Of a DNA stretch of 64,000 nucleotides, positions 11,940-22,089 are shown one piece after another. Position numbers and translations under genes: made by a program. A model generated the notes under the pieces. That model was not told the origin of the DNA. It saw nothing but the letters and a program-made list of their open reading frames with translations, and did no database searches. Source of the DNA: Saccharum officinarum (lineage: Eukaryota > Streptophyta > Magnoliopsida > Poales > Poaceae); NCBI GenBank assembly GCA_020631735.1, contig CM036223.1, positions 10,330,191 to 10,394,190 of the forward strand, in the 5' to 3' direction. Numbering within the stretch: the first letter of the stretch is position 1; every line of letters starts with the position of its first letter.

Positions 11940-12617
11940 CGGCCGCCAGTCCTCACGCTCGCGCCGCCGCCCGCTCACCGCACCGCCGCCACGCGTGCTC
12001 GCCGCGCCGCCCGCGCGCCTCGTCGTGGCTTCGCGCGCTCGCCACGCCCGCTCGCGCCGCACCGCACGCTCGCCCCGGCGCGCCGCCGCCACCACTCGCC
12101 CCGGCGCGCCGCCGCGTGCCGCGCCTGCCCCCGCGCCGCACCGTGCAGCCGCGTGCCGCGCCGCCGCCGGCCCACGCCGTGTCGAGGCGCCGCCGTCGGC
12201 CCGCGCCGTGCCGAGCCGCCGCGGCGAGGCGCCCCCGCGCCGCGCCGCCGCGTGCCACGCCCGCCCCCACGCCGCGCCGCCGCCGCCTGCGCCGCGCTGC
12301 GCCACCACCGGCCCCGCGCCGCGCTGCGCCGCCACCGCCCCCGCGCCGCGTCATCTCCCTGCCCGCCCCCGAGCTCGGCCACACGCAGGTCTGCCACCGC
12401 CCGCGTGTGGCCACGTCGCCGCCCGAGGCCGCGGTCTCAGCTCGCCCGGTCGTGCATGCCCGGCCGGACGCTGGAGGCCCCTCGCACGCCCTCGACCGCT
12501 CGTCTCCGTGCCCGCGGCTCGACCGCCCGCCCGCGCACGAGCTTGGCAGCGCGCGCGTCCGCCAGTGCCCGCCCGCCGCTCGCATCTCAAGCGTCGGCAT
12601 CTCCGCTTCTGCACAAG
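11940..12617 (+). other. Extremely GC-rich leader of the MULE
   Basis: About 680 bp made almost entirely of cgccgcgcc-type words, followed by a donor-like 'gtaaac' at 12618 and then an AT-rich, intron-like stretch (12618-12903, with 'gttagttag' repeats) ending in AG immediately before the transposase ATG. It looks like a 5' leader exon plus leader intron. Several frames are open here only because GC-rich DNA rarely makes stop codons; the arginine/proline/alanine-rich translations match no family I know. It could instead be coding sequence spliced to the transposase. Confidence 0.4.
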
Positions 12618-12903
12618 GTAAACTAGTTTGTTTTCTGTCACTAATAATAGTACATTAGTCATGAAGGTAGTTAGTAAGTTTATTATAGATTAACATTGAT
12701 TGATACTTTATATAGTTACTTAGTTATTTAGTTAGTTATATAGTTAGTTAACTGAGATAGTTACTTGACATCGTTAGTTAGTAGTACTGTGCTGTTAGTA
12801 GTTGTTATTAGTTATTAATACTTAGTAGTTAGTAGTATTTTTGTATTTACTTTTTGTGTAGATTGTAGTAAAGCAATTGTGCTTCGTTATGTTTGGGAAC
12901 TAG

Positions 12904-15680
12904 ATGGACAACCTAGTGAGCATATATCATGGAGGAACTGTGGAACGAGATCGCTATGGATATGTTGAGTTTGTTGACATGCAAAGTGTGCCTGTGTTAT
13001 TCAATGAGAAGCCATCATTTAGTGAGTTGACTGCAAGGGCTCGCGAGGAGGTACATTGCTATGGAGATGATGGCATCATAGTTGAGGGTGTACTTCACCT
13101 AGGTTTTCCTCCTAACATGCTAAGGAAGATGATCCCAATAGGATGTGCAGATCAGTGGGACAACTATGTGAGATCGGCTATGAAAAGCCAATTCCAAAGT
13201 TTGGACGTGGTTGTGCATCGTGTGCTCGTTGATCCCATCCCTCTTGGGTTGTCCCCGCCAATGGGTGAGCAGGCATTTTTTGAACCTCCCGTCCCGGAAC
13301 GTGATGTGGATGCTGAGGTTCCGCCTACCGTTCCCGATGCGCAATCTGCCCCCAATGATGTGGCACATCCTCCTCAGGAGATCCCTTTGACACAGAATCA
13401 TCCGAGTAAGTGTCAATTAGGCATCATTTTATCTTTGTAGCTTAAGTATCTTCTTCTCATCTACTTTTCTTATCATCTCCTCTTATTTGTGGCTATGTTG
13501 TAGGAGACGTTCCTGATAATGAGGGCGCTCCTCCTGCTGATGCCCAAGTCCAGATTGGCGATGGAATCCGTGCTTCCAATAGTGTTGAAATTATGAATGA
13601 TTCAGAGCCATATGAGATCGCAAGGGCTGTTGATTCTGACGATGATCGTCCCGTTGGAGAGCTCACGGAGAGTGACGTTGAGATGCTGAGGCGTATTTTT
13701 CCCGGCCGCCGTGATTCTGTGGTTCATGAGTTCACTGATCTTACTCATTCCGATCAGGCGTGTGCCGAAGGACGTGAAGATGAGCTGCAGGAAGCTCCAG
13801 AGGCTGGTCCTAGTATGGAGATAGAGAAGGGGAGGGTTTTCAATGACCTCCCTGCATTGAAGAGGTGGTTGCAGGCGTTTGCAGTGATACGCAAGAGACC
13901 GTACAAGGTCCTGCATTCCCATGTGGAGCGGCGTTACACGGTTGTTTGTGACAAGGAACGCTGTCCATGGAGGGTTTGTGCAAGGAAGCAAAAGGTCTCC
14001 GGAAAGTGGAAGATCACAAGAGTTGTCGGGCCACACACTTGTTCTTCACATGACCTCAGCACGAAGCATCGACAGTTGACATCTACCCTCATTGCCAAGC
14101 GGTTGATGAAAGTATTACAGGGTGAGCCGAACATGAAGGTCAGGACAATTATCAAAATAGTTAATGAGGTGTATGGAGGATATGACATATCTTATGGCAA
14201 AGCCTGGAGGGCTAAGCAGCGGGCGTGGAAGATGATATATGGGGACTGGGAGGATGGCTACGAGCAGCTTCCAGTACTTCTCAATGCAATTAAAGCAGTG
14301 AATCCAGGCATGCATTATGAGTACATCCCTAGGCCAGACTCATGGAAGGATGGGAGACAGATATTCTTCCGTGCTTTCTGGTGCTTCCCTCAGTGTGTCG
14401 AGGCATTTCGGCACTGCCGTCCAGTCTTCTCCATTGATGGTACATTCTTGATTGGCAAATACCGTGGCACACTTCTCATAGCCATATCGTGTGACGCAAA
14501 CAACAAGCTTGTTCCTTTGGCATTTTCTTTGGTTGAGAGGGAGAATAATGATAGCTGGGGATGGTTCTTGAGGCTAGTCCGGATACATGTGGTTGGGCCT
14601 GACAGGGAGGTCGGCGTCATATCAGATAGGCACCAGGGCATACTTAATGCTGTGCGAGAGGAGATAGAGGGGTATGCACCTTTGCACCATCGTTGGTGTA
14701 CTCGGCACCTTGCTGAGAATCTACTCCGGAAGGATGGTGTGAAGGATAATTTTGATCTTTTCCAGGAGGCTGCTCGACAGCTTGAGGATAGGAATTTCCG
14801 GAGGAAGTTAGAGGAGGTCAGAACCGCATCTAATGCCGAAGGTAGACAATGGTTGACAGGTTTGATGAGAGATGTGGACAAATGGACAAGAGCTCACGAC
14901 GCAGGTGGCTGGAGGTACGAGTTTCAGTGCAGCAACATGGCCGAGTCTTTTAATAAGCTGCTGCTGGGGATTCGTGGTATGCCCGTGAATGCTATCGTTC
15001 AATTCACATTCTACAAGCTTGTTGCCTGGTTCAACGATCGGCACGCACATGCATTGCAGTTGCAGAGTGAAGGTAAGATTTGGGCTCCCACACCACATGC
15101 ACATCTAGACAAGGCGAAGGAAAGGGCTCGCACACATGAGGTCACATGTTTTGACCATGCCACAGGAAGATATGAGGTGAAGCATACCGGTGGTACTACA
15201 TCTGATGGTGAGGTCCGAGAGTCGAGGATTCATGTGGTAGTCCTCCAAGATTTCTCATGCACTTATGGGAAACCAAGGCAGTATCACTTTGTATGTTCTC
15301 ACCTTGTAGCTGCTGCTAGGCATCGCAACTATGATATTGAGGCTAGGATACCTCGCGAGTTCAGTGTCGACACGCTTGTCCAAACATGGAGACCCCGCTT
15401 CGTTCCTTTTCGGGACCCAAGAGAATGGCCTCCATACGACGGTCCAACGTACGTTGCAGATCCAGCTTACCGTTGGGACAAGCGTGGCTCTAGAAAGAGG
15501 ACGAGGCACAGGATGGTTATGGATCAGATACCCGGTAGAACGCGACGTGGGAGAGCGACGCCATTTCTTAATGACCCAGAGCAGTACGAGTGTGGCAAGT
15601 GCGGTAGACTTGGCCACAATTCCCGCACTTGCCATTGGCAAATTAGTGAGGTGCGACTTGTAGTTGTTTGTATTATTTAA
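12904..15680 (+). CDS. MuDR-type MULE transposase
   Basis: The transposase cuts and joins the element's ends. The model is join(12904..13405,13504..15680), 892 residues; the intron (gtaagt...tgttgtag) is phase 1 and joins an arginine codon cleanly. Residues 1-170 form an N-terminal region found in MuDR-like proteins. A MuDR DNA-binding domain follows (VFNDLPALKRWLQAF with C-rich CDKERCPWRVCARK, about 277-350), then the MULE catalytic domain with DDE residues D479 (SIDGTF), D542 (VISDRHQG) and E648 (NMAESFN). A SWIM-like finger (SCTYGK...FVCSHL) and a CCHC zinc knuckle, C-x2-C-x4-H-x4-C (864-877), follow. The frame has no stops. A further splice at 15650/15765 would extend the protein into the exon that starts the PMD gene, ending at 15948. 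The start is the ATG right after an intron-like AG. Confidence 0.9.
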
Positions 15681-15765
15681 TACCTATCATATTTAATGTA
15701 CAATTCTTGCTTTATGTTTAAATGCATATTTATTTAATAACTAACTGACTATATTTTTTTGTAGG

Positions 15766-18271
15766 ATGGCGCAATTCCACCTTCTGGACCCGGTGTACGA
15801 CGAGAGCCACCGAGGACGTCTCGTAGCGTCGGGGCAGGTAAGATTTCACACTCCAATATCACATACTTTGAATTATAAGTGCATATGTGTGTGTCAAGTA
15901 ACATTTGTATTTCGTTAAAATGCAGAACCTTCCGCTCCTTCGTTCTAGAGTACATGGAGGGTTCTTGGAAATGCAGTACGACGACAGGTACACACCTTAC
16001 CTATCGAGAGCTGGCCTGGACGTCATATCTTTCCAGGTTCGTCGTGGCCTGCCTTTGTTCAACTCAGCGGGCTTGACTTCGTTGGTTGACAGGTATTTTA
16101 TGAACACATAGGTTGTATTAATAATCATTTGTTCACGCGGTTATGTTTCTGAGGAGCATTATTGGTTTGGTAAAATAATAGGTGGCGACCTGAGACTCAC
16201 AGCTTTCACATGGCGTTTGGGGAGATGACAGTCACGCTACAGGACTGTCAGAAGTTGCTAGGTCTGAGGGTGAGGGGAAGGGCAGTGACAGGGCAGTGTA
16301 GGTCAGAGGGTTGGAGAGCTCGGGTGGAGGCCTTCCTTGGACGTCCGGTGGGTGAGCAAGGAGAGCGCACTTCTGGTGTTCTCCTCTCATGGCTTCGGGC
16401 TGAGTTCGCACAGTGTCCTCCAGGGGTAGACGAGCAGACAGTCCAGTACTACTGTAGGGCGTGGATCCTACACTTGTTTGGCTCTGTTCTCTTCCCGACG
16501 GAACGGGGGACACTGCGTCGTGGATGTGGATCCACTGCCTCACAGACTGGGATCAGGCGGGTCAGTACAGCTGGGGCTCTGCAGTGTTGGCTTTCCTTTA
16601 CCGTCAGCTTTGCGAGGCGTGTCGGCGGTCTTCACAGTCAGCCTCACTAGGTGGGTGTGCGTACCTACTCCAGCTGTGGATGTGGTCGCGGCTTCCAGTT
16701 GCTCGTCCCGTGGTGCTGGCTCCTCGCGACTGGTTCCCAGTGCATAACGCACGTCTACAGCCGACGTGGGCGTACCTGTGGGACCAGGTGACAGTTCCTC
16801 ACGCGAGGATGGAGCGGGCGTACAAAGAGTACACGGACGAGCTAGACAGGCTAATGGCCTCTAGTGTAAGTACAAATTATTATACATGTTGGTTCGAAAG
16901 AAATTATTTATTAAGCTATCTAACTTCTTGTTTGGACACGTTGCAGGTGACTTGGGAGCCGTACGCGGACGAGGCCGCACTTCCTTTTGCGGTGAGCAAC
17001 GTGTGTGACAGCGACAGCGAGCTCTACAGGGTGAGGTGCCCTCTTATCTGCTTCTATGCTGTCGAGTACCACCTTCCACATCGAGTTGCACGCCAGTTTG
17101 GAGCAAGGCAGCGTTGTCCACCATCTCCAGTGTCGACTGGTGTTGACTTGCACAAGTAAGTGTTCTATTCTTTGTAGTTGGACATTTTCCCTGAATTTGC
17201 ACGGTTATAATTACCACTTCATATATGTCGAATAAGATGGATGAAATAATTATTGGTATGTTAGTATGTCTATGGAATGCATATAGGTGTGGTTTGTATC
17301 AACAAACAAAGGAAACTCTGCCGAAATTTTTAAGTTTGGCATACATGCATGTTATGTTCACACCATGATGACTAACTATTATACGTGTTTTGCAGGCTCG
17401 ATCGTAAGAAAAACAGGAAAATCTTTGATTGGGCCCATCACCACAGAGACTACATCGAAGAGTGGGAGATGTTCGACGAGAACGTGGACGACAACGACGA
17501 GCCGCACACAAACAGAGAGTACAGGCGGTACCAAGCTTGGTACCACCAAGCGACTCGTCCGAGGCTTAAGCTACAGTGGACACACGATGACTACGCTGAC
17601 ATTGAGTCGTCCGAGGATGAGGACACGGCGTACGACCACTCTACTCGTGTAGGTCGCCAGGTGGAAGCAGGACCGATCTTGGACAGAGTGGTATGTCATT
17701 TGCTCTACTTTTATATATCCATTTGCGTAAAAAATGACTTACAACTTACAACTTTGTTGTAGAGCAACTCCCTCAGGATGTCGGTCAAAGAAATTGAACG
17801 CTTTCGTCCGAGGGTGAGGGACGACGACACACGTAGCTTCCTTGACGTAAGTATCTATAAATATTTAAATATTAGATTACTAACACGTTCAATACATTCA
17901 GTTGACATGATTTTGTGCACCAGAGACTGGCTCGTCGTCTACGCCGTACCGCTGCACGTTGTGGTTGCAGGACAGGCACGACGCAGGACGTGCACGTGCC
18001 TTCTGCACCCAGAGGTGGCGTAGGTTCGTCTAGCCACGAACCTACAGGGTCGCGAGGGGTTTGCAACGACGACGACGACGAGGACGAGGACGACGACCAC
18101 GAGGACGACGACCAGGGCCACGAGGAGATTGGACCGTCTCAGCTAGACGATGCTCCCTGGACTCAGCCTTCGCAGCAGGTCGGTACCAGGCGACGTCGAC
18201 CACCTGACCCTTACACTCCAGGCACCCACGCTCTTGGACACAAGGGTAAGGGTAGGTCTAGGAGACAGTGA
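15766..18271 (+). pseudogene. Plant mobile domain (PMD) gene, one frameshift
   Basis: The PMD is shared by MAIN/MAIL1-type plant proteins, which act in the nucleus, and by several transposons. The exons read 15766-15837, 15926-16092, 16182-16865, 16947-17155, 17396-17690, 17763-17846 and 17924-18271, all with GT/AG borders and matching phases. The signature runs from YTPYLSRAGLDVISFQ and RPETHSFHMAFGEMTVTLQD to GQYSWGSAVLAFLYRQLC and DWFPVHN. The C-terminus is basic, then strongly acidic (a run of D/E), then arginine-rich. The ATG lies 85 bp after the transposase stop, directly behind an AG acceptor, so the two genes may share a transcript. At 16495-16497 one base is missing between phenylalanine (LF) and the expected PDGTGDTA, which breaks the frame; this may be a real mutation or an assembly error. 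If it is an error, the gene is complete. Confidence 0.85.
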
Positions 18272-18527
18272 GGGACTGTAGCCGAATTATGGACTATATG
18301 GACTGTATAGACTGTTATTATGTATTGTATGAACTACTATGGAGTTTATAGACTCCAGGCACTCACGATTTGAGGAAACTGATCTACATTGTTTAAGGTG
18401 ATTGTCATATATAATTGTTGATGACATATGTTACTGTGATATTTGTGTTTGGGTTGAATCAAAAACAGGGAAAACTCTGCCAGAATTTCCCCTAACATGT
18501 CAAGTTGTATCGTACAGCGAGAGCAAG
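18272..18527. other. Spacer after the PMD gene
   Basis: AT-rich 3' flank of the PMD gene. No further exon was recognised. Confidence 0.4.
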
Positions 18528-18691
18528 TAGCCTTTTCAGTACACCGATAGCAAGTAGCCTTTTCAGTGATTTATCATGTCACTATCCTATCGTACATCCT
18601 CTTTTACAGATGAATTGATTGATCAAGGAATCTAGCCTTTTCAGATGAGTTTTCAAATAGGCTTTTCAGGGATGGCGTCTAGCCTTTTCAG
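18528..18691 (+). promoter_or_regulatory. Five direct repeats of a 12-bp element upstream of the GRF-like gene
   Basis: TAGCCTTTTCAG occurs at 18528, 18555, 18633 and 18680, with one variant (TAGGCTTTTCAG) at 18658, all in the same direction. The cluster ends 46 bp before a TATA box and about 115 bp before the start codon of the GRF-like gene. Such a cluster may bind a protein, perhaps one encoded by the element; that is inference. Confidence 0.55.
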
Positions 18692-18736
18692 GAGCATCAA
18701 AGTCACAATACAACTGCTCTCAACACCACTGCTGGC

Positions 18737-18745
18737 TATATATAC
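18737..18745 (+). promoter_or_regulatory. TATA box of the GRF-like gene
   Basis: The string ctatatata lies 60-68 bp before the ATG at 18805, the right distance for a short leader. A small upstream ATG at 18762 is closed by TGA after four codons. Confidence 0.6.
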
Positions 18746-18804
18746 ACCTTCCTCAATACAATGGTAGTCACTTGAAACCAGAAGTTGGTTATAAACGAGT
18801 AGTA

Positions 18805-19503
18805 ATGTCTGGAGGGTCATCGAGAGGGAAGGGAACGGGGGGGACTAAGGGTACTCCAATTGTGTGGGAGGGGTCTCTGGGTCCGGAAGACTTTGATGAA
18901 CCAGTGTATCATTTTCCTATCGAGACCAAGAGAGATTTCAACAAAGAGTGTCCACTCCGAGGATATGATAACCGGAAAGAAGATTGGCCAAAATGTAGGC
19001 ATGGTGAGGACTGCTTAGTGCAGATGTTCGTGGAGGGTTTGGATGGAGGTCGCCGATTCTTCAAATGTCCGCGAGCAGAGGTAATTGGTTTTAAAATTTA
19101 TTACTCAAATTTTTTCTCTATTATTTTGCATCTCAAAGGCGAAACTAATTGTATGTTCACTAAAATCTTTGAAATGCAGTGTTCAGAGTCCAAAGAAAAT
19201 TATGGCTTCACTAGGTGGGTCGATCCTAGACCAATCTATCCGCACGCACAATACATCTACTACTTGCAAGACCGTATCTTCGAACTAGAAAGAGAAGTTA
19301 GCAACGGTTACAAAGACGACGAAGCAGACGATACCAGTAGTGGTGTCGTTTCACAGGACGGACCATGCCATGATCCATATTGCACCTACCCTAACCACAA
19401 GAACAACGGGCCTCCGCCACAACCCCCGCCACCTCCACCATCAACAATGGGAGGGTACTATGGAGAAGGGGCTACACAGTTTGCTATGTGGCCGCACTAC
19501 TAG
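18805..19503 (+). CDS. GRF-like zinc-binding protein of the MULE (plus strand)
   Basis: The model is join(18805..19080,19180..19503), 199 residues. The first exon has a glycine/serine-rich start, then a zinc-binding half (KCRHGEDC ... GRRFFKCPRAE). The second exon supplies the other half (CSESKENYGFTRWVDP) and a short helix (YIYYLQDRIFELEREV). The Cys/His spacing with a GR-x-F and a C...F-x-W-x-D pattern resembles GRF-type zinc fingers, which bind single-stranded nucleic acid in other proteins. The C-terminus is proline-rich (PPPQPPPPPPS). The 99-base intron has no in-frame stop, so an unspliced message would also be translatable. The gene has its own TATA box. Its role in transposition is unknown, and I know of no named family for it. 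Confidence 0.7.
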   Translation: MSGGSSRGKGTGGTKGTPIVWEGSLGPEDFDEPVYHFPIETKRDFNKECPLRGYDNRKEDWPKCRHGEDCLVQMFVEGLDGGRRFFKCPRAEVIGFKIYYSNFFSIILHLKGETNCMFTKIFEMQCSESKENYGFTRWVDPRPIYPHAQYIYYLQDRIFELEREVSNGYKDDEADDTSSGVVSQDGPCHDPYCTYPNHKNNGPPPQPPPPPPSTMGGYYGEGATQFAMWPHY

Positions 19504-19906
19504 ATAGAACAAATCTATCGTGTACACATGCCATGTAATGTGCTTGTTGTTCGCTCTAATTACCTAAGGCATGTTAGGTTTAGTCCAGGACAAATGTGCC
19601 CTAGTTTGGTACAAGTTCTGACATGCCATATCCTATGTTATGCGTGTTGAATTGTGAAATCTAGTACTTCCTTATGTTTTATGTGCACCTCGAGAACTAG
19701 TTTCAGTAACGAAGTAACATTAAACCTGATATATGACAATACTATGCAAGGTCCAAAAACTTAAAGTGCATATGAAGTACATGACGGACACAATAGATAA
19801 CAAAAAACATGCCCTAAGTACATGATTTACCTAAAGTACAATAGATTAAACACATTGCATACTAGATCGACCACATTGTTTATGATTAAACCATACAACT
19901 AGCATA
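19504..19906. other. Convergent 3' flanks of the two GRF-like genes
   Basis: AT-rich sequence between the two stop codons of the convergent genes. No gene is seen; it should contain both polyadenylation regions. Confidence 0.5.
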
Positions 19907-20612
19907 CTACTGAGCACAACGAGGCCACTTTCCCTTTTTCTGGGCATCGGGATTCTCCTCCATCGCTGCCTTCGCTCTGCGCACGCGCTCAAACTTCTTC
20001 TCCCTCTCCTCCCTACACGCAGCAACACGCCTCATTTCCTCCTCTTCCTTGTGCTCCTTTGCTGCTGCCTCCTCTCTGCGTCTCTTCTCTAATATCTCCA
20101 GGCGCTCCGCATCCCACTCCTTCAGGCCTTGTAGAAGCCGCATGTCAGCCTCCTTGATCTCAGTGTCGATCCACTGCTCAAAATCACATAGCGGTGGAGG
20201 GGTCTGCAGTAAATAAATTTTTTCAACTCCAATTAATATGCAAAACTTCATATGACACGAATTAATTAATAAACAAAAGCAATTTCTCACAATAAATGTA
20301 CTGCGGCGCTGACGCTCTATAGGTTCCCATGCAAAATTGGAACACATCCAATATCTCTGCTTATATGTTGCCTCATCTTCTGAAATATCTACCTTGCAAG
20401 GATCGCCACAGAAGCACATGGGTATTGGCACACCGCTAGGGAGCGGCTTTGGGACGTACGGACTTTCGGTTATCCGTGCATAGCTACAATTCAACAAATT
20501 CTAGTCTAATATAACAAACCAAATAACAATAAAACTAAAAACTAAGGGATTACTATATGAAGAAAAAGATATACGCATACCTTTGTTTTCTAGCTTTTCC
20601 ACGCCTAGGCAT
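19907..20612 (-). CDS. Second GRF-like zinc-binding protein with coiled coil (minus strand)
   Basis: The model is complement(join(19907..20203,20291..20483,20581..20612)), 173 residues. A short basic first exon (MPRRGKARKQR) is followed by a zinc-binding half (MCFCGDPCKVDISEDEATY ... QRYWMCSNF), then, after the second intron, the other half (PPPLCDFEQWIDTE) and a long charged coiled coil (about residues 95-160, rich in E, K and R). The Cys spacing and the C-x-F-x2-W-x-D end match the plus-strand GRF-like gene, and the intron falls at the same place between the two halves. The second intron (87 bases) is again stop-free and in frame. The gene starts near the right TIR, which presumably holds its promoter. 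The function is unknown; the two genes may be ancient duplicates. Confidence 0.7.
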
Positions 20613-20888
20613 CTTACGGTTCAAAAATACATACGATTTTTAAAAAGCACATGAACAAAGGACATGTGAAGTTCATAGGTTAAGAATATGATTTCATTTT
20701 ACCAAATCGATTCGATAAAATAACGAAGGGTGAGAGAATACCTAGCTCTCGAAGATCGACGGATAAAATCCAACTTCTCACGGTCTAATAGCTCGATTGA
20801 AGAGGTTGGCCGAAGTGTACAAAGGAAAACCCGAAGAGAGAGAAAGAAAACGAGAATGACTCGGGGAGGAAGAGGGGGCTGGCTAAAA

Positions 20889-21131
20889 CGTGGGCTCTTG
20901 GCGCCAAGATCCATGGCGCCATGCATGGTGCCAAGATCCATGGCGCCATGCACCCTGCCACGTCACCGCCACGGCGGCAGGGTCATTGCGCCAGTGACCC
21001 TGGCGCCATGCAATTATATCTTGGCGCCAACGACTATGCCGCCATGAGAAGGGTTCATTTTTTAAAATCTTTCCGCCAGGGGCATATTTGAGAGAATCTT
21101 TCGCAAAAAGGGCTAAAAACAAAAAAGACGG
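20889..21131 (-). repeat. MULE right terminal inverted repeat
   Basis: Inverted counterpart of 11667-11885, ending ...caaaaaagacgg. It also has five GGCGCC palindromes, at 20900, 20915, 20942, 21002 and 21022. Confidence 0.85.
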
Positions 21132-21541
21132 CTCCACCGCGCCCAGCCCGCACGAGGGAGGGCGGAGTCGCCAGGGGCACACCGCTCATGAGAGAGGGGG
21201 CGGAGTGGCGACAAAGGTGCGCGAGTGAAAACCCTAAGTGTTCATTATATATATGGCTAAGCTAACGGGCCTTCTAGGCTTTTCTATGGGCCTTGGGCCA
21301 TTTTTCTGAGTGGGTGTTATAAGAGGCACGCCTCCGAAAATGTAGGCATTTTTGATGCCTCCATTAATATATTTTAGGAGGCACCATAAATGTATTTTGC
21401 GAAGCGGTTAAATATGACCATCTCGGTTAATAAAAAACAACCGCCTCAATTAATCCCACGCATTAACCGAGGCGGGCAACCGGCCCAACCATCTCAAAGG
21501 GCCTTTGTAAAACGCCTTGCAATAGTTTTTATGTAGTAGTG

Positions 21542-22089
21542 TGTATCCTACTTCGTGCTTGTGAGTCATGCAGAGGCGCAGAGCGCGCCTGCAACGCGCG
21601 TCACCAGCGGCGCCATCCCTTTCCATCGGAGCGAAGGATACAGGCAGCAACGTGGGCGCGTGCACGGCACGGGCTAGCAGTGACCTAGGCATGAGCGCAC
21701 TGCAGGCGACGGCAGCACGGAGGCTTCGATAGGAGAAGTCATCCGAATTCCGAAAGCGGAATTTCGAGAGAAGATCGTATTTGGGCCACATGTAAGTTTC
21801 ATTCAAGACAAATGAAGGGGTGCACGCAGGCCGTATCCGTATGGCCTTTGGCCCAAAACAGTAACCGATTTGCCTTTTTTTCAAAATGAAGTAGTTAAAT
21901 ATAGTTTATACTATATAATTACCAATATGATTAATCTGTTCACGCAGCTTGGTCATACGTTTAAATTCTTATTATACCACAAAATATCCTTCTATGCAAT
22001 AGTAATACTCCTATTATTTCTCTATGCTAGTTTTTGTTTTAATATTTTAAACCTCTCACTCACATCACCTAGTTATATAGTAAAGTCCA
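21542..22089. other. No gene seen
   Basis: Sequence between the CACTA end and the outer edge of the inverted duplication. The first 200 bp are GC-rich, the rest AT-rich. No supported feature. Confidence 0.5.

Larger units (their letters stand above)
11667..21131 (+). mobile_element. Four-gene Mutator-like transposon (MULE) with a PMD gene
   Basis: Long terminal inverted repeats (11667 to about 11885, and about 20889 to 21131) bound a 9.5-kb element. The flanks carry a direct repeat, 'ctccaccgcg' at 11657-11666 and 21132-21141; it can be extended to 12 bases, so the exact 9-12 bp duplication is ambiguous. Inside, in order, are a GC-rich leader, a MuDR-type transposase, a plant-mobile-domain gene, a GRF-like zinc-binding gene on the plus strand and a second GRF-like gene on the minus strand. 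MULEs linked to PMD genes are known in plants; the two extra genes are described separately. The transposase frame is intact, so the element may be recent, but the PMD gene has a 1-base frameshift. Confidence 0.9.
11060..21541. mobile_element. Non-autonomous CACTA element, split by a MULE
   Basis: The left end at 11060 is CACTACTACAGG; the right end at 21541 is the inverted CACTACTACATA. Both ends carry subterminal 'aaccgaggcggg' motifs (near 11120 and 11205 on the left, 21465 on the right). Without the inserted MULE and one copy of its target duplication the element is about 1 kb. It has no transposase of its own. The flanking triplets are TGG on the left and TGT on the right, an imperfect match to the usual 3-bp CACTA duplication. 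The left half contains repeated 'gaggggaggagcgccgc' units (11411-11600). Confidence 0.85.

Noticed and set aside
11838..12662. Several long open frames in all plus and minus frames
   Set aside because: They lie in nearly pure GC sequence where stop codons are rare; the translations are arginine/alanine/proline-rich low complexity and overlap each other on both strands.
15594..15948. In-frame fusion of transposase and PMD
   Set aside because: Neither donor near 15646 or 15651 with the acceptor at 15764 puts the PMD frame in phase with the transposase frame.
18772..18804. Upstream extension of the GRF-like frame
   Set aside because: The frame is open but begins with TTG, not ATG; the first in-frame ATG is at 18805.
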